DNA of 64,000 nucleotides from Volvox africanus. Taxonomy: Eukaryota; Chlorophyta; Chlorophyceae; Chlamydomonadales; Volvocaceae. The translations under genes were made by a program, and so were the position numbers. The notes beneath the pieces were generated by a model. It was not told the origin of the DNA, did not search any database, and was given only the letters and a program-made list of their open reading frames with translations. Position 1 is the stretch's first letter. Each line of letters starts with the position of its first letter. The DNA is taken from assembly GCA_030268105.1 (NCBI GenBank), contig BSDZ01000027.1, positions 65,001-129,000 on the forward strand. Direction: 5' to 3'. Shown here piece by piece: positions 1-10,683 of this stretch.

Positions 1-181
1 TTATGACCTCGAAGGCATCGAACGCCAGGCATCGTCGAAGGCCTCCGTGTCTTAGTCGGGTGATTCGTTCCGTAAATTAGTGTCGTTAGTATGCTTGTAT
101 ACTAGCTTTCTCACGTCGTTTTGGGTTTCATGTCCGCCGTATATAGGTATCTGAAGTTTTATCCTGGCGCTTTGTCTGCAG

Positions 182-3100
182 GAGGACCGCATTCTTATGG
201 AAGGCCATAGATTGTATGGTAATAAGTGGACTGAAATTGCAAAAATGGTTGGAGGACGCACCGACAATGCTGTTAAAAACAGGTAGGCTGGCAAAACAAC
301 CATAGGGGAACCCAGGGGCACTGCGCGTTAGTGCGGAAATGTCTTACGTCACACAACACAACTGCTTCTATGGACATAAACTCAGCTGCTCCCATTGCCA
401 CAATTGAAACCCTGCACGTCTGGGGTCCCTGTGTTCGGAGGGGGAAAATCCCGGTCGTTAGAGCCAGTCAGCGTTGGGAAATTTTGGAATCATTGAATCC
501 TCTGCGCAGGGTTTGACCTATGTCGGATCCTATCGGCATCGGGTCTCTATATATCACCATCGGACTTGCTCAGCCATTGTTGAACAGCCTCCCTGGGAAA
601 AAACAATCATGTGACACTTCGTAGGTATCATACCGTGAACTTGCCTCATGAGATGGTGTTGCTTCAGATGTCCACGCCGTATTAACCTATGAACTAGGAA
701 ACTAGTATCAGCACAACCATTACATTACTGTGTCACGGCAGCTGATGTCTTGGGTGCCATCTGCCCATCGCCGTGTATTATGGTGCGTGCTCTAATCAAC
801 TAGGTATGCAGCACTCTGTAAGCGTGACGCCAAAGGTGCCCAGCGCGGTGGTCATACACGCGGTGGTCGCGGCACCCGGAAGTCGCGAACATCTGAATCC
901 GACGGAGGTGCCAGCGAAGTGGAGATGGATGATGACTCGGACGATAACGAGGATGCGAAACGAACATCGTCGTCCTCAGTCAGTCGAGAAGCCAGCCCCG
1001 TGCACCACAACACACGCAGCCATAGCGCTGCCGGTGCCGCAGAAAGAGCGATGGCCAACTCCACGCCGCCCATCGTTAGACCCAGCCCGCAAGTGTGCAA
1101 AGGAGTTGAGGCCACTGCTGGTTCCGAAAACGAGCCCCAGGCATCGACTGGCGTGCGCAGCTCATTCCTGGGTCGCCGACGTCAGCCCGGTGGCGGTGGC
1201 GGCAGTCCGCCACTGCAACCAGAGCCGGAAGCGCTGGTACCGGTGAAGCGCCGGGCGCTGATGCAGAGCAGCGGCGGAACGGCGGCTACTGGCGGCAGCG
1301 GATGCGGAAGCAACAGGCTCCCTACAGCCATGCCTCAAACGCCGCTGGTGCAAGTGCCGCAGTTGCAGCACCAGCCTCAGGAGTCGTTGATTCCTACCTA
1401 CCAGCACCCGCGCCAGCAACAGCAGCAACAGCAGAAACCCCGGCAAGGCCCAGGGCTCGAGCATCTAGGGTTAGGTGGACGATCTGGGTCATCGGCTGGG
1501 GTTGCGGGGCAAGCTTCAGGAGGCGAGGCCATGGCCGTGCAGCCGGCGGCGCCACCGCAGCAGCAGCAAGGGCAGCAGCAGAAGACTAGGCGGCGCAGCA
1601 GCAGCGAAGGAAAGGAACCTGAGATCATGGCCAGCCTTCAGCCAAAGAAGATGCCTCTGACCATCAACATTCCTAACGCGGCCAGCGCCGAGCCGCAAGC
1701 CGTGCAGCAGCCCATACCTGCAGCTGGGTCGTACGGTATTGAGATTAGAGTGCTCAAGGTGAGGTTCACAGGGTTTGATCAGTCAGGCTGTCATGGAGGA
1801 TAAAGCTGGCTGGGGGAGCGGGAGACGGGAAACGATAGACCCAGTCATGGGACCGATTTGTGGTTCGGGAGGCCGGGTCCCCCCCGCCTTGCTTGGTGTC
1901 AGTCAACTGATACGGAGTTCATTGTGCAAGAAATTCATGACCCGGAGTGACTCAGTGCGCTGTTCATGGTAAATGTAATCGCTTTCCATATATGAAATGG
2001 ATTCTGAGGAAAAGGCAACTGTGCTTGTAAAAGCAAACCCGATTACGGAGCGTCTTTGCTGTAGACACGATATAACGATATATGTATAACGATATAGGAC
2101 TGTGCCCCTCTTACTGTTCGCCCATGAAATGTACAAAACACGGCGCAAGCGTGAAACATTGTGTGTCATGTATTTTTGCATGCGTGCATTAGTCTCTGTC
2201 AAATTATCGTTGTTTCAAACGACAAAGCAATTTACGCGGCTGCAATTTTTTTCGGTTGCTGCGGCATCCAGGACCTCCTGACACCATGCGAGATCCAGTA
2301 CGCGCGGGAGCTGAACGACATGCAGCTACCGCTGCACATCAACGTGGACGAGGATACCGCTGGGATGGGGCCGCGCAGCAGCGGCTTCCTTTTGGGTGTA
2401 GCCGGCGAGCCACCCCTCACAACGAGCCGCCAAGCCGCACAGAATGCACTGACTTCACTTTTCTCGCCGGGGTGCATCACCGGTGGCTCGGCGTCCGACT
2501 TTAACGATGTGCTCAAATGGTTTCAGACAGGCTTCACGCCGCGCAGCTCCTGCGCTGACGACATGACGCCTCGACTGATGAGCCGAATGGGCCTCACACC
2601 CTGTGGTCTTAGCGGCAGCCGTGGCGGCGTCCACTGTGTGGATGAGGTGGGAATGCTGGGCACGGGGCTAACGCCCAAGTGCCTGCTGGACAGTGGCAGT
2701 CCTCGGAGCCACAGCGGTGGAATTGGCTGCGGCCTTACACCTCATATGCCGGAGCTGTCCGCAGCAAAGCGCGCACGGCGGCAGGTAGCGGTGGCAGCGG
2801 CAGTGGCAGCTGCAACGAGTGAGATACCGGCCGGGCAACAGCAGCAGCAAATGGTTGAGAGCGGATTGGGGCCACTTGGCGGTGTTGGCAGCCGCAGCCG
2901 CAGCGGCAACGGCAACATCAGCGGGACCATTGGAAACAGCGGTGGCAGCAGTTGTGGCGGCAGCGCAGCGGCAGGGGCGCTTGGGATGATATCACCAGGC
3001 GGATTGGAGCTCCACGCGGGTCACAGGCAGCTGTTAACAAAGCTGATTCAAACAGCAACGGCGGCAGATGCAAGCGGGCACGGCGCGAGTAGTAGTGTTG

Positions 3101-3775
3101 TTGCTGGAGACGCCGATAGCGGCAGCAGGCATAGGTGAGCATGAAAAGACGAATTTGGTTAGGTCTTTCGTGCCTCGAGTCCCTGCAGACGGATGCTTTT
3201 GCGGCGGGAAGAAGTGTTTGGACCTGCAAGGCACGGGTAGCAGCGGTTATGCAAGGTGGGGCTGCGGCCGTCATAACGGATTGAGAAATTACTACCGCGA
3301 CCTGACCATTGCAGCACACGGTATGGAAAAAGTTGCGACGACCAGCGCCCATATTCTTCATTCCGAGGCCATTGGCATAACTTGAAGCACCCTTGCCTAT
3401 GGGGCTGAAACGAACAGCTTTCGACGTTTGTGATACTCTCTACTCCCCAACCCCCGAATCCAGCATAGACCGCGCTATGATACCTTTCCCTTCGTTATTG
3501 TTGTTTGCAGGTTTTCTCCAATGTCTCCGTCCACCGGCATGGTGACACCCGAGTCTCTGACAGGGCGCAGCTCTTTGACGAGGAGCTTGGGGGTCGCTGG
3601 GACGATGGGGCAGGCTACGGCATGTGGCGATGGTACGGGTTCATCTAATCAGGTGTCGAGCGGGACAGGAGTTGTCGTAATGCCGTACTTCACGCAGCAG
3701 GAGCTAATGTTGCTCCTTGAGGTCCTCAATTCTGAGGACCTGCAGGCCTTACCGCCGCCACCGGGGCAACAATGA
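182..3775 (+). CDS. FOUR LIPS/MYB88-like R2R3-MYB transcription factor, 3' part (5' exons before the window)
   Basis: Proposed exons are 182-282, 804-1758, 2272-3134 and 3511-3775, all GT-AG with matching phases. The first encodes most of a MYB R3 repeat (EDRILMEGHRLYGNKW, then GGRTDNAVKNR). The second opens with YAALCKRDAKG, which corresponds to the FTTLCKKRAK segment following R3 in plant FLP/MYB88 as I recall it; this extension, rather than the usual NHWNT, is why I place it in that class. The rest is low complexity: an acidic-Ser stretch, a Gln run (HPRQQQQQQQKP), Gly/Ser/Ala-rich regions and several Thr-Pro motifs. The C-terminus, MPYFTQQELMLLLEVL, resembles the FSESERNFLLKTL motif near the end of FLP. 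FLP proteins are nuclear DNA-binding factors acting on cell-cycle genes in plants; that role here is inference. R2 and the start codon lie upstream of base 1. A TGTAA at 4666-4670 could be a distal poly(A) signal. Confidence 0.82.
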
Positions 3776-6231
3776 CCCAGGCAGCCTCTCCCACCGTCAC
3801 GGGGGAAATGACTTGTTGCCTGCCGTTAGTTGGCATGTGGTGCCGCTGGAAGCAGCAGGCGCCAGCGTACCCTGACAGACGATGGTGGCAGCGGCGAGGC
3901 GAGAGGCGATGGCATGCAGCTGGCTGGTGGCGGCATTGGGCACGCCGCATCGTTGACACTGCTGGAGGTCTTAAATGTTTGCACGGGCTACCAATGTATT
4001 TATTTCACTACCTTCATCAATTGTTACGTGTTGATGGCACGTCACGTCATACCGCAGCGCATCATTGGACGTCTTCTTACTTATGTGTCAGTACGTGGGC
4101 GTGTGCCTGCCGCGGGGCTCTTGACCACCTGCGGACCGACTAGTACGCATTATGCTAACAACCAAACAACACCTGGAAGCTGAGCTTCTTGGCTTGGAGA
4201 GGCCAGCAACATATGTTGGTTATTGGACGCTAATTAATTTCGACAAGGTAAATACAAATGCACTGCCACTACTGGCACACCTGCTTTGGGGGAAGACGAA
4301 GGCAGCACCAAGGACGTCCGACCGGGTTAAGGGGGAAAACACGCGGCCGTCCATCAACAGAATTCAAGGGGAATTGTAGGAAAACAATGGGCACCTGGTC
4401 ACAAGAACCATTCGCACGTTTGGCAAGTTGCCTGTACCTGATTTGGGGCACGCAGCCGGTGGCGGGCCACCCGAAGACACGTCTGCTCCAAAGCCACCTG
4501 GTTCCGGCCCTTCTGTGTCCTTCTAACGGCTGAGAGGTGAAACGTTTGGAATACGTGTGGGAAAAAGGATGCTCCACAACTGCTCCACCATGGTAACTGC
4601 TGTCAAAGCAGTTCTTTTATGATGGCAGGAGTTCCAGGAGCAGGCTGGTTTTCCTCTACGTTGTGTGTAAATGTGTGTACGTCAGCACTGGTGTATACGT
4701 GATTGATCGAGGTGATCGGGCAAATGAGGATATGGTGATTCGCGTGGACTCCGACGCCGAAAGGCGCCGTGCCCGTCCCCTTCAGCAAGGCGGTGACGGC
4801 GTTTGGATCACACTCTTGCGCCATGGACTTTGGAGGGCTAATCCTGGAGTTGTGGCTGTGTCGGTTGGTCGATTGATTGGTCGTGTGTGGTTGGTGGTCT
4901 GTTTCTTGCGACCGGAGCCCCAACAGCTTGAGGGAAGCTCGACGTGCCTTGAATAAAGGCCATCGGAGCTCAGATAACGGGGACGTCTCACAGTCCGGCC
5001 CAGGGGTGGGATCGGAGCACGGCACTGTTCCCAGTTCTGGTGACGCTGGCCGGAATTCCGAATGGGTTATCGCGATCAAGGCCGGTAAGGAATGGCGACA
5101 ATTGAGACATGTCGTGCACCTTTAGGCGTCGGCTGCAGGCTGTGGTTTTTTGTCAAGGAATGGCCACTTTGAAGGGCCACTAGCACATGGCGTGCGACAG
5201 AAATAGACCCACTGCGTATGATACCGTGTACGACTTTCGTACATGTTATTCGTTGGAACAGGGAGGACAGGGAACGGTTTGGGCCGATATACAGGTGCGT
5301 GTCGACTAATATGCGACCGCAGCGTGACGTAAAGCAGCCATTGTCTGTGTTCACGCGTTTGCCGGTAATGTGGTCAGGCGTTTGGCAACCCTCGTTTGAG
5401 GGGGGTGAATCGCCACTGCGTGCTGATGGATGTAAACTGCCATCCGTGCTCAGTCCTTGGTTGCCCTTGCTCTCTTTGAAGGCCGCTATGTTCCAATGCC
5501 CTCATGCAATAGGGATTAAGATTTCGAAATCTTCTTGTAGTGCATTGCGTGCAACCGCAATAGAAGTGAGCACGCCTAAGGTGTGAGATTTCGTGAACGG
5601 TAAAAATGCTTTTAAGTAACATAAGGGGTCTAGAGTCAACACACGTATAATTGGCTACTTGTGTCGTTGGCTCCAGAAGTCAGCTGTTGCAATATTGAAT
5701 CTTCATGTAGGGGCAACCGACGACAGAGAGTAGTCACCGTGCGTGCTTCCAGGGGACGAAGAATGAGATGTGAGGAATAGCGAGGGGGACCAGGCCACTC
5801 GCACGATGCATGCTTGTTAGTTTTAAGTGTTATAGCTTTAAGTTATATACCAGCGTCAATGAATCCATCTTCAACGGACAGCCATAACTTTGCCCTACGT
5901 GGCCGTCATTTAGCTGTGTTGGACGCCGGGCGAAATGTAACATATTCCGCGGGGCCTTTCTTGAACGTGCTTGAAATGGAAACAGGTCACATGGTGGCGA
6001 GTGTGCAGGGCGGCCCCCTGCACAAACTGTTGCTGGCCGAGCCGCTGTCGAGTTGTATTTACTAAAGCAAACGATACGCGGAGACCCTTGTCGATGCGCT
6101 GCAATCCTGACAGTTATGAGAGTGTGGACGGTTTCTAAGACAGACATCGCACTTTCAAGACGTTGCATACCATCCCTGCTTGCAACATTTGCAGTATCCC
6201 TAGAGAAGGAACGTCCCCGGATAGAAGCTTT
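3776..6231. other. 3' flank/intergenic, no recognised gene
   Basis: This lies between the MYB stop and the transporter gene. Open frames of up to about 158 codons occur (for example 4603-5079 on the minus strand), but none shows a recognisable motif or phase-consistent splice partners. The first part is probably the MYB 3' UTR. Nothing else can be supported. Confidence 0.4.
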
Positions 6232-6236
6232 TTACA
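6232..6236 (-). promoter_or_regulatory. Putative poly(A) signal TGTAA of the SLC35B1-like gene
   Basis: TTACA on the plus strand reads TGTAA on the transcript, about 190 nt downstream of the stop codon at 6426. TGTAA is the common algal polyadenylation signal. A five-base motif can occur by chance, so the position is the main support. Confidence 0.45.
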
Positions 6237-6425
6237 ATTGTCCGTGCGCTGATCCTGTCCAGTAAACGACAAACGGCATGTAGTGCACGACACACGGTCA
6301 ACGAGTAATCTCTGTCAAGGTCGAGTTTTCCATGGCTCACTTGTCACAGTCAGTTCAATAGCCCCCCCACACACACTTCAAACACCAACCATAGTGTGCG
6401 CTACAGTGCAAGCGCACGTTCCGTC

Positions 6426-7418
6426 TTACTCGGCCTTCCGCTTACTGTGCTTATTCTTAGATTTCATTAACCCCTGTACTACTAGCCCGGTAAATACCAT
6501 GGCTACGCCCACCCATTGGTTCGATAAAAGTGGGTTCCCGTTCCAGAGCACGGACAGTAGAATGTTGAAGAATTTGCGTGTGGTGCACACCAGTGTGTTC
6601 ACAAGCGCCCCGAACGTCTTGATGGTAAAGAATATGAAGAGCTGCCCAACCGCTCCACATAGACAGAAGAGAATAATGTCCACGAGTGCATCTGGATGGC
6701 GCGCGCAGAAGGAGACCAACTCCACCCCAGACCCAGACGCCAGCATGTACAACCCGTAGTACAGCGCCGTCCAAAAGTTCATCCAGCACATCATATGAAT
6801 TGGGCTATTCTTGCGATGTCGTTCGTTGATATGATCCTGAGCTGCATTCGTGTATCCATCGAAGGCTAGGTTTACGAAACACAATGTGTACCCGAGCAGC
6901 GGGTTGGGTGAAGCCAGCCTCCCCATCACCTTGCTGCTGCCCTTCTGGGCAAAAGCTGCAACTCCCAGACCGATCAGAGTCATGCACACGTACTCCAGGA
7001 CGGTGTAGCGCTTGCCGTGCAGCACGACACCCATGAGCATAACGGGGACCATCTTGCAGGATTTGGCAAGTACTTGAGCCGAATATGTAATATTTTTCAG
7101 AGCAAACATGCCACAAGCTGGGCCAACGCAGTTGGTAATACCCGCCTGCCAATAGTCATACCAGTGGGCTAAGTCGCTGCTGGAGACACGCCCCGTCAGC
7201 AAAAGTGCTTGAAGGATTATTCCAGCCCATATAAAGCACGTCACTGCTTGAGCTCCGTTCAAGGCCTCCAAGTTTCTGAAGCGCTCCTGCTGATCGCCAT
7301 AGCGTTTGATTGCTAAGTGTTCATTGACTACGCCTTGAGTTAAATATGAAGCATATATGCCAGCGACACAAAATAGCAGTAAGGCCACTGAACCCAGCTT
7401 CCTGCGACTTTCAGTCAT
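6426..7418 (-). CDS. SLC35B1/UTR-type nucleotide-sugar (UDP-Gal/UDP-Glc) or ER transporter, single exon
   Basis: One uninterrupted frame of 330 residues starts at the ATG at 7418 (MTESRRKLGSVALLLFCVAG). The frame stays open to 7487, but without an ATG. It has about ten hydrophobic segments and family hallmarks: an N-terminal FCVAGIYASYLTQGVVNE block, a central LAKSCKMVPVMLMGV block (the nucleotide-sugar transporter K-x-x-P-V-M signature) and the C-terminal FGALVNTLVCTTRKFFNILL block. Length matches the 320-340 residues usual for SLC35B1. These are ER/Golgi multi-pass carriers; plant UTR1 moves UDP-glucose/galactose and human SLC35B1 is reported as an ATP/ADP exchanger, so the substrate is left open. 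The tail ends KRKAE, a KxKxx pattern compatible with ER retrieval. No intron interrupts it, unlike its neighbours, which raises the possibility of a retrogene. A TGTAA lies 190 nt downstream. Confidence 0.88.
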   Translation of the reverse strand: MTESRRKLGSVALLLFCVAGIYASYLTQGVVNEHLAIKRYGDQQERFRNLEALNGAQAVTCFIWAGIILQALLLTGRVSSSDLAHWYDYWQAGITNCVGPACGMFALKNITYSAQVLAKSCKMVPVMLMGVVLHGKRYTVLEYVCMTLIGLGVAAFAQKGSSKVMGRLASPNPLLGYTLCFVNLAFDGYTNAAQDHINERHRKNSPIHMMCWMNFWTALYYGLYMLASGSGVELVSFCARHPDALVDIILFCLCGAVGQLFIFFTIKTFGALVNTLVCTTRKFFNILLSVLWNGNPLLSNQWVGVAMVFTGLVVQGLMKSKNKHSKRKAE

Positions 7419-9373
7419 GTTACTATAGGTTGTCAAGCCAAGCTGATATGCAACTGCCCAACCGGTACAGCAGAGACTTATTTGCAAATTTAATTCACGT
7501 TAGCTAGAACAACGTTAGCTGGACAAACCCCATTCAGAACGTTTGAAAGCCGCAAATGAGAGAAACGCCCTTAAGAAAGTAACTAGGACAACACTAATAG
7601 TCATGTCCAAACTACACAGCACAAAAATTAATAATTTTCGAGTCCAGCAATCAAGCAACCATAGAAATTGAACGTATGTCGTACATCCTGTGCCCCTGCT
7701 CCAGCTGCCCTTCTCGACTCGGGAATAAGTAGCCAACGGTCATGAAATCATTATAAAACGTTACCAAGCCGTGTTACTTCCGAATAGTTTCCTCCCATCG
7801 AGAAAGTTAAACGGACTACGTTGATCTGCTAACAAGGACACCGTGGCAACATCCATCGCAGAGAGAAAAAGGCCGTCGTCACCGCTGCTCAATTTGCAAG
7901 CACATAAATACAACAGCCATCAGATATGGAAGGATGAAGGGGTTCTCTTCAGGGCCGGTCTTCGTTCGGGCTTACCATGAGAGCACGGCGGCGAGCTGAG
8001 AGAGGCCGTCGAGACTAAGAAGGCGGCATATTTCTTGTATGAAATCCAAATTATTATCATCGAAGACGAATTTGTAACCTTAGACTGCGTTGGGATGCTG
8101 TGAGCTGTAGCTGGGGAACGAATATAGTTGCAGATAATGCCTGAAGTAACCCATTTACGCAAGACAATATGTGAGATTGAATCCATTTCAGGGTTTGTAG
8201 GCTTTAAAGCAATATTACATATCAGCGAGAATTTCTTGTATGCATCATTGTACCACCGTTCCAAGGCTGCTCAAGTGCGAATTTTTGGCGAATGGTAATG
8301 ACGAATAGGTGCTTCACAAGGCTACAAACATGCCGCTAACCTAACATCAGTCATCGGAACGAATCGACTGTAAGCCGCCATCGCCCCTTCCTCAGCCGTC
8401 GCAACAGTACCTCACGACCCTGCGGGGTGCTCAGCCTGCGGGAAGATGAGACACGTAGTGGAAAAGCCAATTGGAATAATTCCTTTAGGCAAATGAAGGC
8501 AGTGCACGCTGTCTTAAGACAAAGAGGACAGGAAAACAAACAAACACAATAGTGTTTGTGGGGCGCCATCAGCTGCTCTCACCATCACCACGCCATCGTC
8601 ACAAAAAGATATTTAACACTGTATTATATGTGTATAATCGACAACGACCACCTAACCGTGTGGCGGCGTTGTTGCTGATGACCGTTTAATGCAGGCAAGT
8701 CGTCAGGCCCATATATGGCACTTGTGATGGCTTGGCTTTGACCATAACATGCGCTGAGCATCTGGCTAATGGTGCCATATCCGCGACCTTGGTGGCAACG
8801 GCGGAAAGGTGGCAAACAGGATACACAACTACGCCCATGTTCGGGGCAATTGGCTGACAACGAGCGCGCTCACCTCTTCTCCAGGCCGTGTTTATTCACC
8901 CGCTTCCGCCTGCTGGGCTGATATGTGTTCCCGCGACTGCACTCCCATGGCACAGCGTCCCGGGGATCGCTTTCCCCGGACTGGATACCGGGTTCTCGAG
9001 GGCCTACGTCTATCCGGCAGACGGAACGAGATAAGGTTTGCATGGAGCAGGGGAATGACAGGCGAGTGGAAAAGAACAGAGGAAGGGGGCAGAAGAGAGG
9101 AATGAGAGACCAGGGGAGTCTTTGAACGAAGCCATTGTGGAGAGTTGCGGGCGGTTTGTGCGCATGTGCGTGTACACGTGTGTGTGTGTGTGTATGTGTG
9201 CCTGCACAGTATGTGGGTGGTTATGGACTCTGCATAGGAGGGGACACTTGTACGAACTTTTCGTGTCCTTCTGGGTCCCGACGACTGCACGTACTTCGTT
9301 GAAGAGAGAAAACCATGCGCAATGTAAAGGTTATCCTGGTACGCGCTATATAACCACATATAGCCAATACACT
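7419..9373. other. Intergenic region, no recognised gene
   Basis: This is the 5' flank of the transporter gene. It contains short TG-rich simple sequence around 9160-9210 and no open frame with recognisable homology. I see no tRNA or other structured RNA here. Confidence 0.35.
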
Positions 9374-9931
9374 TCACCAGGCACATAAGAGTATTACACT
9401 TCGGACGTTGCCACACTGTAAACGCAACAACAACACCATATGTTCCCGTGTCCACACAATAGCCGCATCTGGCACGCAAACGGATATTGGCGCACCGGGA
9501 GACTGCTGTGGCCAGTGTACCGCTATGGCTCCAGGGGCCGGCGTTGCTCTCGCCACTGGCCAAGAAAAAATGTGCTCAGCTGGATTAGGCGGCTGTTGAT
9601 TGACATGTTCTGAGCTCAATAACGCTTGAGGTATGCTGAATGAGACGAGTCGCGAGTCCCAAAAGCAGATGGTCGGGTCCATCAATGACTGAGAGGCTTG
9701 CTGCACTGCACCCTTTTTAGATGAAAACTTCAATGAATTTGAGGTAGGCTGAAGCTCAGACGACGCACGGCCAGGGTTGGCAGGAGAAGAGGTTGAGGCA
9801 GCATCGTTATCAGCAGATCCCTCGCAGCCATGAGGTAGTAAACTTCCCACACGTCCGATAGAACCTGAATTTACCAGTGACATCCATGATCGATGTAAGG
9901 TCCGGGACCCAAGCAGTGCCGACAACGACAT
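9374..9931 (-). CDS. Unrecognised open reading frame, possible organelle-targeted protein or first exon
   Basis: An ATG at 9931 opens a 185-codon frame to a stop at 9374. The N-terminus (MSLSALLGSRTLHRSWMSLV) is rich in Ser, Leu and Arg with no acidic residue for about 40 residues, as in mitochondrial or plastid transit peptides. A Ser/Asn/Ala-rich stretch follows. I recognise no domain. It could be a whole small protein, a first exon whose downstream exons I cannot find, or a chance frame; the length makes pure chance less likely but not excluded. Confidence 0.28.
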   Translation of the reverse strand: MSLSALLGSRTLHRSWMSLVNSGSIGRVGSLLPHGCEGSADNDAASTSSPANPGRASSELQPTSNSLKFSSKKGAVQQASQSLMDPTICFWDSRLVSFSIPQALLSSEHVNQQPPNPAEHIFSWPVARATPAPGAIAVHWPQQSPGAPISVCVPDAAIVWTREHMVLLLRLQCGNVRSVILLCAW

Positions 9932-10683
9932 CGCTTTAGGATTTCCCACCTAAACTTTCCGGTGAAAAGCAATAGTGTTCCAGTATTGTATATCTAACAA
10001 AAGGATGAGAATAGTTATGGCGTCAGTTAAACTCGGAGATCAGAGTTTTGCATAAGCTTGCGACCGTTAGCGGTACAACGTCGTTTCTTCCAATTTGCGG
10101 CTCTAGCCAGGCAGCTTAGTTCATTATCTTGTACTATTATCCAGATACTTGATGTAATATGCAGGTCCACCAACTATTGGAAACGATCTCAATCACTACT
10201 TGGCGGTTGCAAACACCCACATGCGTGCCTTACTCGCAACAACGGCGAGCGTAGGGATATTCAAGGACGCAGCTGGAAAGCTTATTGTGCTGGACCATAA
10301 ATCAGTCCCTATTCCTGTCGTCCTTGCCACAGCCAGGCGCTCCGTTTGTACGCTTGCTCCAACACCGCGAATCATAAGCGCGATTTCCAGCGGTCCTCGA
10401 GCCAACCAAACTTCCTTCCAGCACGTCTCTGCTTTCTGTACGTCATTTTACAGCTCTTCGATCCCGTTCCCTCGGTGCAATCCGTGTCCACCGCGCCTCT
10501 CCATGCAACCCCAGGTATGCCAATCCCCCACCGCTCCAGGGTCGGTACCCCCACGTCCTTGAGGGTTCTTTGTCATCATTAACAACGAACAACCTCGACG
10601 GTATTCACTGAAAATAAACAACAGAAAGGAACAAAGGCGCCCCGCCTGCCCTTCCGCGTACATATCAGCAGAATGGCCCCCCG
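9932..10683. other. 5' flank of the nitrilase-like gene
   Basis: No gene is recognised. If the reverse-strand frame at 9931 is real, this 750-base interval would be a shared divergent upstream region for it and the nitrilase-fold gene. No TATA-like or other motif stands out enough to call. Confidence 0.3.

Noticed and set aside
1162..1464. Leu-rich and Cys-rich frames antisense to the MYB exons
   Set aside because: These are reverse-strand shadows of Gln/Ala/Ser-rich coding sequence.
4603..5079. 158-codon minus-strand frame downstream of the FLP-like MYB
   Set aside because: No recognisable family, no supporting splice or poly(A) context; most likely MYB 3' UTR on the opposite strand.
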